From an uncultured Clostridia bacterium (lineage in GTDB: Bacteria > Bacillota > Clostridia > Lachnospirales > Lachnospiraceae): a stretch of 64,000 nt of DNA. A program made the translations under genes and the position numbers. The stretch lies in NCBI GenBank assembly GCA_948472945.1, contig CAOKVX010000005.1, forward strand, positions 1 to 64,000, in the 5' to 3' direction. The notes under the pieces were generated by a model, which saw only the letters and a list, made by a program, of their open reading frames with translations, did not search any database and was not told where the DNA came from. Numbering within the stretch: the stretch's first letter is position 1; every line of letters begins with the position of its first letter. Positions 15,373 to 25,889 of the stretch are shown here, piece by piece.

Positions 15373-17835
15373 TTATTTTACTATTACGGTCTTAATTTTA
15401 CTGTAAGCCCCATATATCTTTTTGCCATTAACCGTCCTGTACGCCCTGACTTTAAAATAGTATGTCTTTCCCTTAGTGAGACCTGACTTAGCGTATGAAA
15501 CGGTAGAGCCTTTTGATATCTGCTTAATCTTTGAAAAATTTGAATTGCCGGATTTCTTCATATACACCCTGTATCCGGTTGCGCCGGTAACCCTGCTCCA
15601 CGAAAGCGTTGCTTTCCTTGTTCCTGCCTTAGCCTTTAAGGTTACTTTTTTCGGCTTTGTATATGTCTTAAGCTTTGTACAGTACTTTCCATATACATTC
15701 TTGTCGTTAACTTTAATAAACGCCCTTACCCTGTATCTGTACTGGGTGCCTTGGGTAAGATTCTCATCCGTATAAGTGTTTGTTGCGCTTCCGTTAAGCT
15801 GCTTCAAAAACTCATATTTTTTGTTTGTAGGATTATACTTATATATTCTGTAGCCCGTAACGCCTGCTATCGGATTCCATGATAACGTAAGCTTCTTTGC
15901 ATAATATTTTGAAACTACAAGGTTTGAAACCTGTGGTACAACGATGTTGAACGACTGTATCTTAACTCCCGCATAGTCACCCTTACCGGTAATTGTTATT
16001 ATTGCAGTTCCCAAAGCAATATTATTAGTGTAGGACAAAGTGTAGTCCACATCTTTTACAAGAACATATGAGCCATTCCTCAAAACAACGCCAGGACGAA
16101 TTTCACCGCCTGTGTACAGCTGGTCGCCTATAGCGTCTGAAACCATATTTGCAATATTATAACATATATTAAATGTCTTTGATACGCTGAATGAATAATT
16201 ACCCGTTCCTTTTACCAACACATAAGCGGTTCCGACATTTACATTGTTTTGGTATGAAACAGTATAATCGACTCCCTTTACAAGTACTTTGTCTCCGCTC
16301 TTAACTACAGGTTCCGGCTTTATCTCAGCGCCTGTATAGTACTGGTTGTCAATTGTGCCAACGGTTACATTTTCACTTTCGCCAAGTACATTTACGGTAA
16401 TCAGCGCCGAATCAAAACCATCCGCAGCCGCTGTTATAGTAGTCTGTCCAATTGCGGCCGGAATAATACCACCCTTTTCATTAACCGCTGCAATCTTGCT
16501 GTCAGCGCTTGACCATTTGACATCAGTCTGACCTCCAAGCGCCAATACTGACAAAGGATACTCAGGCTGACTGCCATTTTTCATAAGATAAATATTAAGA
16601 GTTTTATTTTTTGCAATAATTTTCTTGGACATTACCGGCACAACTTCAAAGCTGGTTTTCGCCCCGTTGCCAAGCTCATACGTATAACTTACCTTTTCAG
16701 GAACTTTTCCGTCTTTTCCAATTGTAAGTCCCTCTCCGGTTGCAACGTCGGCAGTTTCAATGTTAACAATTTTATCTATGCTTATATATGTTCCGGTCAA
16801 ATCTGCTTCATTTGTCTGGTTTACATATATTTCCCTGCTGTTGCGCGATGCATTTACATTCTCTTCTTTCAGCCCTGTATTATTAGTTATATCAAGGGCC
16901 GCCAGATGATTTCCTGATACATCAAGGTATTCAAGAGCCTTATTCGACTCTACATCAATACTATATAGACTGTTATCGGCAACATTAAGGCTCTTCAGAC
17001 CCTCCATCGCGTTCAAATCCAAATCTGTTATATTGTTATTATTAGCTGTAAATGTCGCAATATTCGCAGGAGCCTTTACATCGACAAGGCTGTTATACGA
17101 GCAGTCAAGGTATAACAGTGCATTATTTGCCGAAAGGTCAAGCAATACAATCCTGTTATCACTTAAATTTAACGTGCTTACAAGCGTGTTCGACGATAAA
17201 TTAACTGACGTCAGCCTGTTTCCTGCGAGATTCACAGTAGCCAGACGGGTGTTCTTTGACATGTCAATATTGGAAAGCTGATTATTTGACGCGCTAAACG
17301 AAACAAGTCTTGTACATTTTGTAATATCCATAGACATAAGCTCATTTTTTGACACGTCCAAAGTCTCAAGAGCCGAGTTTGCGTCAAGCTTAACCGACTG
17401 AATCAGGTTCCCCTCAACAGACAAGGTACGCAGGGACTTATTAGAACTCAAATCAACTGAAGTCAGTTTGTTGTTAGAAGCGTCAAAACTTTCAAGTTCC
17501 ATATTGTCCTTTACGTCAACGGCAGTCAGCTCATTTCCACCGCAGTTGAGAGTCTTTAAGGACGTAAACTTTTCAATTCCTTTCAGATTCTTAATACCCC
17601 TTGAACGAACATTAATATAAGTAGTGTTCGCAATCTCCTCAGCTGACAATGATTTATTGCCGTCTGTATCTATAGTCTGTTCAACGTATGCCCTGAAACT
17701 GCTGTCAGGGAAATTAGCTTCATTTACCGCTACTCCCGCGTCTGCTGCCATTGCAACTCCCACGGACATAATTACTGCGAACGCCGCCGCAGAAACATTA
17801 GCTGCCATCCTTCCAATAAATTTATTACTCATCAC
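15373..17835 (-). CDS. Secreted leucine-rich-repeat protein with Ig-like and FN3 domains
   Basis: Surface protein of 820 residues. A signal peptide (about 1-31, ending AMAADA) precedes a short EF-hand-like segment (DTDGNKSLSAEE) and an array of about a dozen 20-22-residue leucine-rich repeats of the form LxxLDVSxNxLxxxD (residues 70-340). Then come a Big_2-like module, two tandem modules starting with YTGxEIxP and containing VKGVDYTxSYxNN, and two fibronectin type III modules ending in RAYRTVNGKKIYGAYS. No enzyme domain is seen, so adhesion to host or plant material is a reasonable guess. Start: a GTG at 17835 and an ATG three bases later both suit the GGGAGG site. It is monocistronic. Confidence 0.88.
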   Translation of the reverse strand: MMSNKFIGRMAANVSAAAFAVIMSVGVAMAADAGVAVNEANFPDSSFRAYVEQTIDTDGNKSLSAEEIANTTYINVRSRGIKNLKGIEKFTSLKTLNCGGNELTAVDVKDNMELESFDASNNKLTSVDLSSNKSLRTLSVEGNLIQSVKLDANSALETLDVSKNELMSMDITKCTRLVSFSASNNQLSNIDMSKNTRLATVNLAGNRLTSVNLSSNTLVSTLNLSDNRIVLLDLSANNALLYLDCSYNSLVDVKAPANIATFTANNNNITDLDLNAMEGLKSLNVADNSLYSIDVESNKALEYLDVSGNHLAALDITNNTGLKEENVNASRNSREIYVNQTNEADLTGTYISIDKIVNIETADVATGEGLTIGKDGKVPEKVSYTYELGNGAKTSFEVVPVMSKKIIAKNKTLNIYLMKNGSQPEYPLSVLALGGQTDVKWSSADSKIAAVNEKGGIIPAAIGQTTITAAADGFDSALITVNVLGESENVTVGTIDNQYYTGAEIKPEPVVKSGDKVLVKGVDYTVSYQNNVNVGTAYVLVKGTGNYSFSVSKTFNICYNIANMVSDAIGDQLYTGGEIRPGVVLRNGSYVLVKDVDYTLSYTNNIALGTAIITITGKGDYAGVKIQSFNIVVPQVSNLVVSKYYAKKLTLSWNPIAGVTGYRIYKYNPTNKKYEFLKQLNGSATNTYTDENLTQGTQYRYRVRAFIKVNDKNVYGKYCTKLKTYTKPKKVTLKAKAGTRKATLSWSRVTGATGYRVYMKKSGNSNFSKIKQISKGSTVSYAKSGLTKGKTYYFKVRAYRTVNGKKIYGAYSKIKTVIVK

Positions 17836-18037
17836 TTTCTTTTCCTCCCTTTAACTTTTAATTTTTTCTGATGATACATCGCGGTTGTGTCATATTTGTG
17901 TATAAAATTTTTTATTCTGCCACAAAAAAGTAAAATTGTTTCATAATAACGACATAAATAGTAAAATGATTTGAAATGGATTTTAGATTGTTAGATATTA
18001 GATTATTATAAGAGTTTTAATTACAAAAATGAAAAAA

Positions 18038-18071
18038 GGTATTACCATAACATTTTAAAAATGGTAATACC
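18038..18071 (-). terminator. Intrinsic terminator of the DUF6514-like gene
   Basis: GGTATTACCAT (18038-18048) and ATGGTAATACC (18061-18071) pair perfectly. On the minus strand the stem is followed by TTTTTTC, a standard rho-independent terminator 12 bases after the stop codon. Confidence 0.8.
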
Positions 18072-18082
18072 TCTTTCCACTG

Positions 18083-18295
18083 CTATATCAGATTATCAAT
18101 AAAATCTTCAACAGCATCCGGGAGATGAACAGGCTGCAGTTCTTCAAAATTTATTAGCCGGATAAAATCGAGCATCTTTTGTTTATTCATTGTAACGTCT
18201 GATATACTCAACCCAGTCTCCCTATACCTAACTCCGTATGAGATGTATTTGATGTTGTCGTCCGTTACAAGCATCTCTTCAAGAATTTCGTACAT
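18083..18295 (-). CDS. DUF6514-like small protein
   Basis: Protein of 70 residues, MYEILEEMLVTDDNIKYISYGVRY and so on, with the pattern YGVRYRETGLSISDVT, then LDFIRLINFEELQPVHLPDAVEDFI. Order and spacing match what I recall of the DUF6514 family of short Clostridia proteins (YGI/VRY near the start, a central SDV/I, and a C-terminal P-x-HL-x-D-x-VEDF). No function is known for this family. GGGGAG lies before the ATG and a good terminator follows. It is a single-gene unit. Confidence 0.65.
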   Translation of the reverse strand: MYEILEEMLVTDDNIKYISYGVRYRETGLSISDVTMNKQKMLDFIRLINFEELQPVHLPDAVEDFIDNLI

Positions 18296-18526
18296 TTTTT
18301 GTCTCCCCTTTCACTGTTTATAATTTAAAGTACTTAATTCTTAATTATTTTAATTTAATATTAAGTATTACATGTTGATACTACCACATATAGTGTTTTA
18401 TTACCAGTATTTTATCTAATAAAAAATATATTTTACATGGTTTTTACGTGATGCCTCCACTAGTCTTTACATACTTTATAATATATTTCTTTTTTAATAT
18501 ATATTTTATATTATAAGTATCTTATT

Positions 18527-18562
18527 TTAACTCGGCGGGTTCAAATTGGCGACTCTGAGCTA
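18527..18562. repeat. Dispersed palindrome, degenerate copy
   Basis: TTAACTCGGCGGGTTCAAATTGGCG followed by ACTCTGAGCTA matches the full element at 30059 in the central GGCGGGTTCAAAT part and in the terminal GAGCTA, while the left arm has decayed. It lies upstream of the penicillin-binding protein gene in a 360-base AT-rich gap in which no other feature was recognised apart from TATAAT-like runs near 18597 and 18615. Confidence 0.5.
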
Positions 18563-18655
18563 AAAAAAATACTCTTTATTTTTTGAAATTATATGTTATA
18601 ATTATCTGTCATAGTATAATTAGGCACTTATTCATATTAATCGAGGTGAATTATA

Positions 18656-20953
18656 TTGGCTAAAAAAAATAAAAAAGAAAAGAAACATCCGCGTCTTAGA
18701 CTGGCTCTCAAAATTACTTTTTTGATGATTCTTCTGATAGTGATTATACTTACAATATTTTTATATATGAAGTATGGACAAAGGATTATTGACTCCAGAA
18801 AAGATGCGGTTGCCCTCGTTGAGGCCTCGTCTTTAGAGACATTCCGGGCGACCGAGACGTCGCTTGTGTACGACGATTCGGGCAAACAGATTGCCCGCCT
18901 TAAAGGCGACAAGGACATGTACTATATCACCCTCGACCAAATACCGCAGTCGGCTATAGACGCCATGCTTGTGACTGAGGACAAAAAGTTCTATTCACAC
19001 AACGGTATTGATTTGAAAGCGATTACCGCCGCTTTCTTTTCACTCGTGAAAAACAAGGGAGAAATAAAGAGAGGTGCGAGTACGATTACTCAGCAGGTTG
19101 CAAAAAATATATTCTTGACTAATGAGCAGACATGGACTCGTAAAGTTAAAGAAATATTTATCGCCCGTGAACTTGAAAAAAAATATACCAAAGACAACAT
19201 TATGGAATTTTATTTGAATAACATTTATTTCTCAGGAGGTTATTATGGTATCGAAGCGGCCAGCAGGGGATATTTTAATAAAAGCTGCAATGAACTTTCC
19301 CTTGGACAGGTAGTTTTTCTTTGCTCTATCCCAAACAGACCGACAATGTACGACCCTATAGAACACTACGACAATACGATTGAGAGGAAGAACCGCATAC
19401 TTGACCAGATGCTCGCGGACGGTAAGATTAACGATGTCGACTACCTCGAAGCCTACAATGAGGAGATTACACTAAACCCTCCAAAGAATAAAAAAAGGAA
19501 CTATGTAGAGACATATACAATGAACTGTACGGTCAAGGCGTTGATGAAAGCCCAGGGATTTGTATTCAAAAATATATTCAAATCCGACGATGAGCAGAAT
19601 GAGTACAACGAATTATATAACGACATGTATGCACAATGCCAACAGCAGCTGTTCCGCTCGGGATACAGGGTATACACATCCCTAAATATGAAAAAACAGA
19701 AATCCCTGCAGAACGCTGTTAATGAACAGCTGGAAAATGATAAGGAAAAAGGAGAGGATGGAATATATTCATTTCAGGGCGCCGGCGTATGTATAGACAA
19801 TGATTCCGGAAAAGTCGTGGCGGCCGTAGGAGGCCGTGGCCAGTCTGTAACAGGCTACACATTTAATCGCGCTTTCCAGAGCTATAGGCAGCCGGGCAGC
19901 TCCATAAAGCCAATACTTGTTTATACCCCGTCATTTGAACGAGATTACACTCCTTCCAGCATTGTTAAGGACGAACCTATTGAGGACGGTCCTAAAAACT
20001 CAAACGGTAAATATATGGGAAACATCTCAGTCAAAACCGCAGTTGAACAGTCGGTAAATACTATAGCATGGAAACTTTTTGAGGAACTTACACCGGAAAT
20101 TGCAATAAATTATCTTCTGAGGATGAATTTCTCAAGAATATCACGCAAAGACTACACACAGGCCGCCTCGCTAGGAGGACTTACAAACGGCGTAAGCCCG
20201 GTTGAAATGGCTTCTGCTTATGCGGCAATTGAAAATTCGGGAGTTTACAGGGAGCCTACCTGTATAGTCACAATTCAGGACTCTAATGGAAACATAATTG
20301 TCAGTGATGATGCATTTGAGGAAAAAGCCGTTTATGACCCGTCGGCCGCACGGACAATGACTTCTGTACTTGAAGGCGTCCTGCAAAACGGAACCGGTCG
20401 TGGATTTGCACTGAAAGACATGCCGTCAGCCGCAAAAACCGGTACCACCAACGACAAAAAAGACGGATGGTTTGCCGGATTTACTCCGTACTATACTACA
20501 GTTGTATGGGTCGGCCATGATATTCCTGTCAGCAGAAGTGATTTGCTCGGAAATACCTACCCGGCAAAAATATGGTATCAATATATGAGTGATATTCACA
20601 CTGAACTTGAATACAGAGATTTTGAAAAACCTGAGGAACCTGAAGATACTACTGCAACTAAAGAACCTAAAAAGACAAAGGAACCGAAAAAAGACGAGGA
20701 ATACGACGAGGAAATTGAGGATAATGAGCCGGATGACGAAGAATCATTTATGACAGACATTCCTGTGGAGGAGCCTGATTACCAAGAGCCTGTTGATATA
20801 CCGCAGCAGCCTACCGATATACCGTCACCGACATCAGAACCGGTTCCTGCCGAAACTCAGGTTCCTGAAACACCTGAACCTGATGATACACAGACGAACG
20901 ACCCACCTGAGCCAAGAGACGATGCAACTCAGCAGGAACCTGATACCTATTAA
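18656..20953 (+). CDS. Class A penicillin-binding protein (PBP1A-type)
   Basis: Bifunctional peptidoglycan synthase of 765 residues. A basic cytoplasmic head and one membrane helix (about 17-38) anchor it. The GT51 glycosyltransferase domain (about 75-260) has the catalytic Glu in VTEDKKFYSH (E108) and GASTITQQ. The transpeptidase has SxxK at S415-K418 (PGSSIKP), SVN at 466-468 and KTGT at 594-597. The last 110 residues are a Pro/Glu/Asp/Thr-rich tail of low complexity. The start is a TTG with GAGGTG upstream. It polymerises and cross-links the wall at the outer face of the membrane. No neighbours share its strand closely. Confidence 0.95.
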   Translation: MAKKNKKEKKHPRLRLALKITFLMILLIVIILTIFLYMKYGQRIIDSRKDAVALVEASSLETFRATETSLVYDDSGKQIARLKGDKDMYYITLDQIPQSAIDAMLVTEDKKFYSHNGIDLKAITAAFFSLVKNKGEIKRGASTITQQVAKNIFLTNEQTWTRKVKEIFIARELEKKYTKDNIMEFYLNNIYFSGGYYGIEAASRGYFNKSCNELSLGQVVFLCSIPNRPTMYDPIEHYDNTIERKNRILDQMLADGKINDVDYLEAYNEEITLNPPKNKKRNYVETYTMNCTVKALMKAQGFVFKNIFKSDDEQNEYNELYNDMYAQCQQQLFRSGYRVYTSLNMKKQKSLQNAVNEQLENDKEKGEDGIYSFQGAGVCIDNDSGKVVAAVGGRGQSVTGYTFNRAFQSYRQPGSSIKPILVYTPSFERDYTPSSIVKDEPIEDGPKNSNGKYMGNISVKTAVEQSVNTIAWKLFEELTPEIAINYLLRMNFSRISRKDYTQAASLGGLTNGVSPVEMASAYAAIENSGVYREPTCIVTIQDSNGNIIVSDDAFEEKAVYDPSAARTMTSVLEGVLQNGTGRGFALKDMPSAAKTGTTNDKKDGWFAGFTPYYTTVVWVGHDIPVSRSDLLGNTYPAKIWYQYMSDIHTELEYRDFEKPEEPEDTTATKEPKKTKEPKKDEEYDEEIEDNEPDDEESFMTDIPVEEPDYQEPVDIPQQPTDIPSPTSEPVPAETQVPETPEPDDTQTNDPPEPRDDATQQEPDTY

Positions 20954-21027
20954 ATTTATTTTTTACCATACGGTTAAGAAGCTTAAAATATAAACTTACT
21001 GCATCAACTGACTTATTATAACAACTG

Positions 21028-22910
<1,883 letters not shown>

Positions 22911-23327
22911 ATGAATACTTACTTTTCACACGAAAACAACATAAGACTGATACTTGTATCGCTTGCCAAAATATTTATCGGGGGCACCATATATTACATG
23001 CTGGAAACAATCGCAAGAGGATATTCACACTGGACAATGTTTATACTGGGAGGAGTATGCTTTTTCTCCTGCGGCCTGATTAACAGCCGGCTTGACGATA
23101 ATGTATCTATCCGGAAAAAGATGGTGCTATGTATGATAGCCATAACTGTGCTCGAATTTATTACCGGCATTATCGTAAATGTACTGCTCGGATGGAATAT
23201 ATGGAATTACTCCGGCATGCCGCTACACATCCTTGGACAAATATGCGTTCCGTTTATGTTCCTCTGGTATGTAATCAGCTACCCGGCGCTGCTGTTAAAC
23301 AAAGTATTTGATTATATTACGGCATAA
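22911..23327 (+). CDS. CmpB-like putative ABC-transporter membrane protein
   Basis: Membrane protein of 138 residues with four predicted helices. The block GIIVNVLLGWNIWNYSGMP and the following HILGQICVPFMFLWY are characteristic of the family named putative ABC transporter type IV (CmpB-like), common and uncharacterised in Clostridia. GGGAG precedes the ATG. It is a single gene; no ATPase partner adjoins it, so the transporter name is only a family label. Confidence 0.75.
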   Translation: MNTYFSHENNIRLILVSLAKIFIGGTIYYMLETIARGYSHWTMFILGGVCFFSCGLINSRLDDNVSIRKKMVLCMIAITVLEFITGIIVNVLLGWNIWNYSGMPLHILGQICVPFMFLWYVISYPALLLNKVFDYITA

Positions 23328-23336
23328 ATATCATGT

Positions 23337-23360
23337 TAGCTCAACGGCGCCAATTTGAAC
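23337..23360. repeat. Dispersed palindrome, half copy
   Basis: TAGCTCAACGGCGCC followed by AATTTGAAC. This is the exact reverse complement of the right half of the copy at 44916-44950, lying ten bases after the stop codon of the membrane protein gene. Confidence 0.6.
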
Positions 23361-23480
23361 AAAAGAGGACATCTCCCCGCACAAATAAAAATTCATACTT
23401 TGGAGACGCCCTCTAAAGGAATAGAGAACTATTTATATAGGTAATCGCAATCAGAACAATGCTCTAAATACGATAAAGGC

Positions 23481-23521
23481 AAAAAAAAATCAAAGGCAAC
23501 CCACAGTAATCACCTTTGATT
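23481..23521 (-). terminator. Intrinsic terminator on the minus strand, downstream of the toxin gene
   Basis: AATCAAAGG (23488-23496) and CCTTTGATT (23513-23521) form a 9-bp stem. On the minus strand it is followed by a run of Ts (the A-run at 23481-23489). It would end a toxin mRNA starting upstream of 23867, which makes the toxin 3' UTR about 230 bases long and fully antisense to the plus-strand RNA at 23658. Confidence 0.6.
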
Positions 23522-23624
23522 GTTTATATAATATACTAATTATATAATTTTGTCAATAAAATTTTGAAAATTTGCATATGCATAGGCTTACAGCTTGGGA
23601 ATAGACACATAATAAAAATTAGTA

Positions 23625-23652
23625 TTGAAAAAAAAAATATGTTAATTTAAAT
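23625..23652 (+). promoter_or_regulatory. Candidate promoter of the antisense RNA
   Basis: TTGAAA (23625-23630), a 16-base spacer and TTAAAT (23647-23652) precede the predicted RNA start by about 6-7 bases. The -10 matches the consensus at four of six positions; a later TATAAG at 23652 is an alternative with a long spacer. Confidence 0.4.
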
Positions 23653-23657
23653 ATAAG

Positions 23658-23755
23658 AAAAGCACCCACTCAAAAGTGGATGCTCCCGGAAGGTATTTAT
23701 CTCTCAAAGAGAGGCGCCCAATCCGTGTGCTGACGGAGCGGGCGTTATTTTTTTT
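23658..23755 (+). ncRNA. Putative type I antitoxin RNA, convergent to the holin-like toxin gene
   Basis: A compact series of three stem-loops on the plus strand: GCACCCACT-CAAA-AGTGGATGC (23662-23683, one mismatch), TCTCT-CAAA-GAGAG (about 23700-23713) and a terminator CGCCC...GGGCG with an inner CCGT/ACGG pair (23715-23744), followed by TTA and eight Ts up to 23755. The T-run lies inside the Lys codons at the 3' end of the minus-strand toxin gene, so both transcripts overlap tail to tail, the arrangement known from txpA/RatA in Bacillus. The role is inferred from structure and position. Confidence 0.6.
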
Positions 23756-23867
23756 GCTTCTCATCTCTCTTTTCGAGAAAAGACAGCAATGCTACAATCA
23801 AACTACCAAAATATATTGCCAATCCTGCAATCCCTATAAATATCAATATGATATCCGCAGCAGTCAT
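23745..23867 (-). CDS. Holin-like toxin of a type I toxin-antitoxin pair
   Basis: Peptide of 40 residues with a short acidic start (MTAADII), one long hydrophobic helix (residues 6-30) and a highly charged tail EKRDEKQKK. This is the pattern of the putative holin-like toxin family of Firmicutes and of TxpA-type type I toxins, which insert in the membrane. The ATG at 23867 stands 8 bases from AAGGGGGG; an ATG two codons upstream is too close to that site. The terminal lysine codons coincide with the T-run of a convergent plus-strand RNA terminator. The 5' leader contains AAACCGGTTT and further dyads that may control translation. Confidence 0.7.
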   Translation of the reverse strand: MTAADIILIFIGIAGLAIYFGSLIVALLSFLEKRDEKQKK

Positions 23868-24002
23868 CTGCATCACCCCCCTTCCGATGTATTCCGGTAA
23901 ACCGGTTTCCAAAAGACGGGAGGATGCCGCCCTGTCATGGGTACTTTTCCATAGCCAAAACCATATCATAGTATTACAAAAATTGTAAGCAGTAAAAAAC
24001 AG

Positions 24003-24088
24003 CTTATGTATTGTGTATATTCCTGCAAAAACCGGTTAATAATTTAATCGGTGCAGCAATTTTAAAATTAACTTATGCACCGTGTATA
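24003..24088 (+). promoter_or_regulatory. Duplicated CTTATG-N4-GTGTATA element upstream of spoIIR
   Basis: CTTATGtAttGTGTATA at 24003-24019 recurs as CTTATGcAccGTGTATA at 24072-24088. Both contain GTATA, the -35 core of sigma-F/G promoters, which is where spoIIR control would be expected. A matching -10 was not convincing in either copy, so promoter status is uncertain; the duplication itself is plain. Confidence 0.35.
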
Positions 24089-24121
24089 GATTCAAAATAT
24101 ATGATGGGAGTTTTGATAGTT

Positions 24122-24769
24122 ATGGAAAAGGCTAAAAAAAATAAAATTTATCTATTCTTAGGAGCTAGTCTGGTATTTGCAGCATATATGCTGTCGTTAC
24201 ATAATAATGAATACAACAATGTTCAATATACCGGCTGTGAAGTAATGAGCAAGAATATTGCACAGGAGGTATTGAGGCTGCATATACTTGCTAATAGCGA
24301 TGCCGATTATGACCAGCGGCTCAAACTTGAGGTGAAGTCCGCCGTAGCGTCAGCAATCGCCGATGACATGAAAAACAGTGGTATAGACACAAAGGAAAAG
24401 GCAGTAGATTATATGAAAACTAACTCCAAAAAATATATATCTATTGCAAAAGACGTAATTGCCTCTGAAGGCTACTCATATGATGTTACAGCTACTATCG
24501 GCAGACATTGGTTTCCGGTAAAAATATATGGCAATGCATTGTATCCTGAAGGGGAATATGACGCATATCGTATGCTAATCGGCAGCGCCGAGGGAAAAAA
24601 CTGGTGGTGCGTGCTGTTTCCCTCCCTGTGCATGGTAGACGAGGCGTGCCATGTTGAAGATGAAAACGTGACGGATCCAAAAGATTCCGATAGCGCCAAT
24701 TCTGTTAACGGCGATGATAATGTGCAATTTCAACTTGGTATTGTTGAATGGTTTAAAAATATGTGGTAG
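24122..24769 (+). CDS. spoIIR: Stage II sporulation protein R
   Basis: Exported signalling protein of 215 residues. An N-terminal hydrophobic segment (IYLFLGASLVFAAYMLSL, about 9-26) is followed by the SpoIIR core: VLRLHILANSDADYDQRLKLEVK, then ARRWF-like GRHWFPVKIYGNALYPEGEYDA and RMLIGSAEGKNWWCVLFPSLC. SpoIIR is made in the forespore under sigma-F and activates the SpoIIGA protease that processes pro-sigma-E in the mother cell. The ATG at 24122 is preferred; upstream in-frame codons give an unrelated leader. The C-terminal 45 residues are variable. It precedes ddl by 58 bases. Confidence 0.93.
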   Translation: MEKAKKNKIYLFLGASLVFAAYMLSLHNNEYNNVQYTGCEVMSKNIAQEVLRLHILANSDADYDQRLKLEVKSAVASAIADDMKNSGIDTKEKAVDYMKTNSKKYISIAKDVIASEGYSYDVTATIGRHWFPVKIYGNALYPEGEYDAYRMLIGSAEGKNWWCVLFPSLCMVDEACHVEDENVTDPKDSDSANSVNGDDNVQFQLGIVEWFKNMW

Positions 24770-24827
24770 AATTTATATTAATCGTCTGTATAGACGACGT
24801 ATCAAATTTGAGGGGGAGTGTAAAAGT

Positions 24828-25886
24828 ATGAAAAAGGAGACAATCGCAGTAATATTTGGCGGTGAATCTTCAGAGCATGAAGTTTCATGCATATCAGCTG
24901 CTACTATTATTAGAAATATAGATACAGAACTTTATGATATAATTCTTATAGGAATAACAACAGACGGCCGATGGCTGCTCACGGAAAATATCCAAAGTAT
25001 TGCCGACGGAAGCTGGCGGAACAGCAAAAAAACTGCCGTAATCCTGCCGGACAAAACCGAGCACGGAATACTTATCAGGGACGGCGGTACGTATAATATA
25101 GTACATATAGACGTAGTATTCCCCATTCTTCACGGTCTTAACGGAGAGGACGGAACTATTCAGGGACTTCTCGAAATTTCAGGCATACCCTATGTAGGAT
25201 GCGGAGTGCTCGCCTCGTCGGTTGCAATGGATAAGATCACGACAAAAAATATTATAAACCCGCTCGGAATAAGGCAGGCAAAATATGTTCCTGTATTTTA
25301 CGATGACGGATTTGACTTTTCAGAGGCAGCCGAAAACATTGAGAAAGCCTTTCCATACCCCGTATTCGTCAAGCCAGCCAACGCAGGTTCATCACGGGGC
25401 GTATCTAAGGCATGCGACAGGGCCGAACTAAAAAATGCAATAGAAGAAGCTTCTAAGCATGACAGAAGGATTCTTGTTGAAGAGATGATTTGCGGGCGGG
25501 AAGTCGAATGCGCAGTGCTCGGCAGCGCTGCCGGGACAGTCGAAGCTACCGGGGTAGGTGAAATTTTTGCTGCGGCAGACTTCTATGACTACGATGCCAA
25601 ATATAACAGCGATAATTCAAAAACAGTGGTAGACCCTGAGTTTCCTGATGGAGTAAGGGAAAAGATAAGAGATTTCTCCGTAAAAATATTTAAACAGATT
25701 AATGGCTTCGGTCTTTCAAGGGTTGATTTTTTCGTCGAGAACAAAACAAATGACGTTGTGTTTAACGAGATAAATACGATGCCGGGATTTACCGACATAA
25801 GTATGTACGCTATATTGTGGGAATCCAACGGCCTCGACAAAAAAACTTTAGTAGGTAAGCTTATCAGTATGGCTAAGGAGAGATAA
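24828..25886 (+). CDS. ddl: D-alanine--D-alanine ligase
   Basis: ATP-grasp enzyme of 352 residues that makes the D-Ala-D-Ala dipeptide for peptidoglycan. Visible motifs are FGGESSEHEVS at the N-terminus, HGLNGEDGTIQGLLE, KPANAGSSRGVSK, the EEMICGREVECAVLG strand, and the C-terminal metal-binding FNEINTMPGFTD. GAGGGGGAG lies upstream of the chosen ATG. It is followed after 3 bases by murI, forming a small cell-wall precursor operon. The spoIIR-ddl spacing contains a small hairpin near 24781-24798. Confidence 0.96.
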   Translation: MKKETIAVIFGGESSEHEVSCISAATIIRNIDTELYDIILIGITTDGRWLLTENIQSIADGSWRNSKKTAVILPDKTEHGILIRDGGTYNIVHIDVVFPILHGLNGEDGTIQGLLEISGIPYVGCGVLASSVAMDKITTKNIINPLGIRQAKYVPVFYDDGFDFSEAAENIEKAFPYPVFVKPANAGSSRGVSKACDRAELKNAIEEASKHDRRILVEEMICGREVECAVLGSAAGTVEATGVGEIFAAADFYDYDAKYNSDNSKTVVDPEFPDGVREKIRDFSVKIFKQINGFGLSRVDFFVENKTNDVVFNEINTMPGFTDISMYAILWESNGLDKKTLVGKLISMAKER

Positions 25887-25889
25887 ATT

